A stretch of DNA of 64,000 nucleotides, taken from assembly GCF_011927765.1 (NCBI RefSeq), contig NZ_JAATJG010000011.1, positions 1 to 64,000 of the forward strand. Direction: 5' to 3'. Within the stretch, counting starts at the first letter, position 1. The number at the start of each line of letters is the position of its first letter. This document shows positions 62,330 to 64,000 of this stretch, one piece after another. The notes beneath the pieces are model-generated. The model had not been told where the DNA came from. It searched no databases and was given only the letters and a program-made list of their open reading frames with translations. The DNA is from Wenyingzhuangia aestuarii. Lineage in GTDB: Bacteria; Bacteroidota; Bacteroidia; Flavobacteriales; Flavobacteriaceae. The position numbers and the translations under genes were made by a program.

Positions 62330-63259
62330 ATGAAAAAAAGATATATGTTTTTATGCTTGTTTTCTTTTGTAGCCCAAGCACAACATTTACCTAAGGTCTT
62401 AGAAAATATATATGAAAGCAAAGCAAATATGTACTATTCTGATGAATTTAATGCTCAGAGAAAATATAACGCTTTTGATACTAAAAAATGGCATTATCGT
62501 CAGCCTAAACCTTGGAGAAAAGGATTGGCAACTGGTTCTAGATTTGTAGAAGAAAAGGAAGGGAAATTAATTTGTTACGGTCGAAAAGATTTAAAAAAAG
62601 CGGGAGGTATAGTATCAAACAATTATTTTCAATACGGATTTTATGCATTCCGATGGAAAACTACAGGAATTCACGATGAAGGAAAAAATGTGTGGCACCC
62701 TTCTGTTTGGGGATCGTTAGATGATACTCAAAAAGGCAAAGTACCACATACAAGTGAAGAAGGAGATAGTTGGATGGAAATTGATATAATGGAATTTTCT
62801 ACTTGGAAATCTAGCGGGACAGATTGGAATGCCGATGCTCCGGCGTATATCTGGGTAGATTCAATTAAGAAACGAGCCAAAGTAAACAAATTAGGTAAAA
62901 AGTTTGGTTGGAAAAAAGCCATGATGACCGATGGTAAAAAAGACAAGTACAAAGAACGAGTAATTGGTTCTTATGGTTTTGATACTTGGCAAACTATAGG
63001 AATGGAATATCATCCTAATTATTTGCAATTGTGGTTGTTGGATGAGGATAAGTGGGTGCAAGTAGGACATCGTATTCACTTTACCAGTAATAATGTAAAG
63101 CCTAGCCTAAGAACAGTACCTAAGAAAGCAGTAAAACCTTTGTATTGGTATATAGGAAATTTATATATGCCACAAGGAAAAGCAACTGTTACTGAAGATC
63201 AAATTACCGAATGTACTTTTGAAATAGATTGGTTTCATTTTTACGATTATAAAAAATAA
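62330..63259 (+). CDS. GH16 family glycoside hydrolase
   Basis: A 309-aa exported enzyme, signal peptide to about residue 17, with ATG at 62330; a longer frame from 62303 overlaps the GH2 end and adds 9 residues. The jelly-roll catalytic motif is Glu150-x-Asp152-x-x-Glu155 in MEIDIMEFST, the ExDxxE signature of GH16 (nucleophile, helper Asp, acid/base). Family members cut beta-1,3/1,4 glucans or algal galactans (agarases, porphyranases, kappa-carrageenases). The sulfatase-rich context favours an endo-acting galactanase, but the subfamily is not clear. It has no carbohydrate-binding module and no T9SS domain. Confidence 0.85.
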   Translation: MKKRYMFLCLFSFVAQAQHLPKVLENIYESKANMYYSDEFNAQRKYNAFDTKKWHYRQPKPWRKGLATGSRFVEEKEGKLICYGRKDLKKAGGIVSNNYFQYGFYAFRWKTTGIHDEGKNVWHPSVWGSLDDTQKGKVPHTSEEGDSWMEIDIMEFSTWKSSGTDWNADAPAYIWVDSIKKRAKVNKLGKKFGWKKAMMTDGKKDKYKERVIGSYGFDTWQTIGMEYHPNYLQLWLLDEDKWVQVGHRIHFTSNNVKPSLRTVPKKAVKPLYWYIGNLYMPQGKATVTEDQITECTFEIDWFHFYDYKK

Positions 63260-63263
63260 AAAT

Positions 63264-64000
63264 AATGAATAGATTCAAAAAAATAGGAATATTGTTCTTG
63301 TTAACTATAGGAACATTACATGCTCAAAAAGACAAACCTTTAAATATTGTGTGGATCAACGCAGACGATTTGGGAAGAGAATTGGCTTGTTATGGAGAGC
63401 CCGTTGTAAAAACACCACATATTGATGCTTTGGCAAAGCAAGGAGTTTTGTATACCAATGCCTATGCCAATGCTCCTATTTGTTCTGCTAGTAGATCTTC
63501 TCAAATTACAGGAATGTACCCTACGGCAGTAAATAGTTTAGACCATCGTACCATAAACATGACCGAGTTGCCTGATGGAATTCAACCTATTACCAAATTT
63601 TTTAAAGATGCGGGTTATTTTGTAAGTAACGGTAGTGGATTAACCATGTTAAAAGGAGGAGGAAAAAGAGATTACAATTTTACCACAAAAGTAAATTACG
63701 ACGGAACAGATTGGGATCAACGTAAAGAGGGACAGCCATTTTTTGCACAAGTACAGATAAAATATCCGCACAGAACTTTTTCTAGAGACAAAGAAAATCC
63801 TGTAAATCCAGATGAGGTTAGATTGCCAGCTTGTTATCCAGATTACCCGTTGCTAAGAGCAGATTGGGCTTTGTATTTAGAATCTGTTCAGCATTGTGAT
63901 GACATTGTAGGAAAAATTTTACAAAAATTAGAAGATGATGGATTGGCAGACAATACCATAGTTTTCTTTTTTGGAGACCACGGTCGTCCGCATTTAAGAG
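63264..64000 (+). CDS. Family S1 sulfatase, truncated by window end
   Basis: An ATG at 63264 opens a reading frame that runs off the right edge (245 codons seen). A signal peptide (to about residue 20) is followed by metal-site Asp34-Asp35 in INADDLGRE and the formylglycine precursor Cys73 in APICSASRSSQITG. The motif is C-S-A-S-R rather than the C-x-P-S-R of the other six sulfatases. The second metal site begins as FFFGDHGRPH at the right edge. It starts 4 bp after the GH16 stop and continues the GH2-led unit. Confidence 0.9.

Noticed and set aside
39709-64000. Type IX secretion of the PUL enzymes
   Set aside because: I looked for conserved C-terminal sorting domains at the ends of the sulfatases and hydrolases and found none, so periplasmic or lipid-anchored placement is more likely.
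1-64000. CRISPR arrays, insertion sequences, prophage
   Set aside because: No regularly spaced repeats, transposase, integrase or phage structural genes were seen on either strand.

Overview
The window is a low-GC chromosomal segment of a marine member of the Bacteroidota, most likely family Flavobacteriaceae. The evidence is the AT-rich coding, the near absence of Shine-Dalgarno sequences, promoters with a TAnnTTTG -7 box, a hybrid two-component system (HTCS) regulator typical of the phylum, and a large sulfatase-rich polysaccharide utilisation locus (PUL) of the kind algae-degrading flavobacteria carry.

Region 1 (1-10,830) is mostly housekeeping. It holds a DUF72 protein and a small cupin (minus strand), an SOS-type umuC-umuD pair coupled to a gene of unknown function, clpC (minus), and gyrA followed by a periplasmic TPR protein.

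Region 2 (about 11,040-26,090) is a complete urea scavenging and hydrolysis cluster. An outer-membrane porin is followed by the urea ABC transporter urtABCDE, then a fused urease gamma/beta subunit, ureC, ureF and ureG. On the opposite strand ureD and a NicO/UreH-like metal permease form a convergent unit. No ureE is present. A PAS-type histidine kinase and a NarL-type response regulator start divergently from ureD. The two urea transcription units share a near-identical 15-bp sequence just downstream of their -7 boxes, a good candidate operator.

Region 3 (26,200-32,070) holds acyl-CoA metabolism genes (3-oxoacid CoA-transferase A/B, thiolase), an NlpC/P60 peptidase, a c-di-AMP phosphodiesterase of the PgpH type, and a tRNA cluster (Ser-GCT, Pro-TGG, Arg-TCT) with its own promoter and terminator.

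Region 4 (32,170-64,000, running off the right edge) looks like a sulfated-polysaccharide utilisation locus. It has a zinc alcohol dehydrogenase plus esterase, an AraC regulator, a 1403-aa HTCS sensor/regulator, a divergent GH28-type beta-helix enzyme, seven family S1 sulfatases (the last cut by the window end), two GH2 enzymes (one with an inserted golvesin-like domain), a GH43/GH117-like propeller, a GH16 enzyme and two DUF1080 proteins. It also has a beta-propeller sugar-dehydrogenase-like protein fused to a blue-copper domain. No SusC/SusD pair lies in the window, so the locus must either continue to the right or borrow a transporter. The substrate is probably a sulfated algal galactan or related heteropolysaccharide, but sequence alone does not decide which. 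The expected flow is HTCS sensing of oligosaccharide, periplasmic desulfation, and exo/endo cleavage by GH2, GH16, GH28 and GH43-like enzymes, with a possible oxidative side branch (copper-linked dehydrogenase plus DUF1080).
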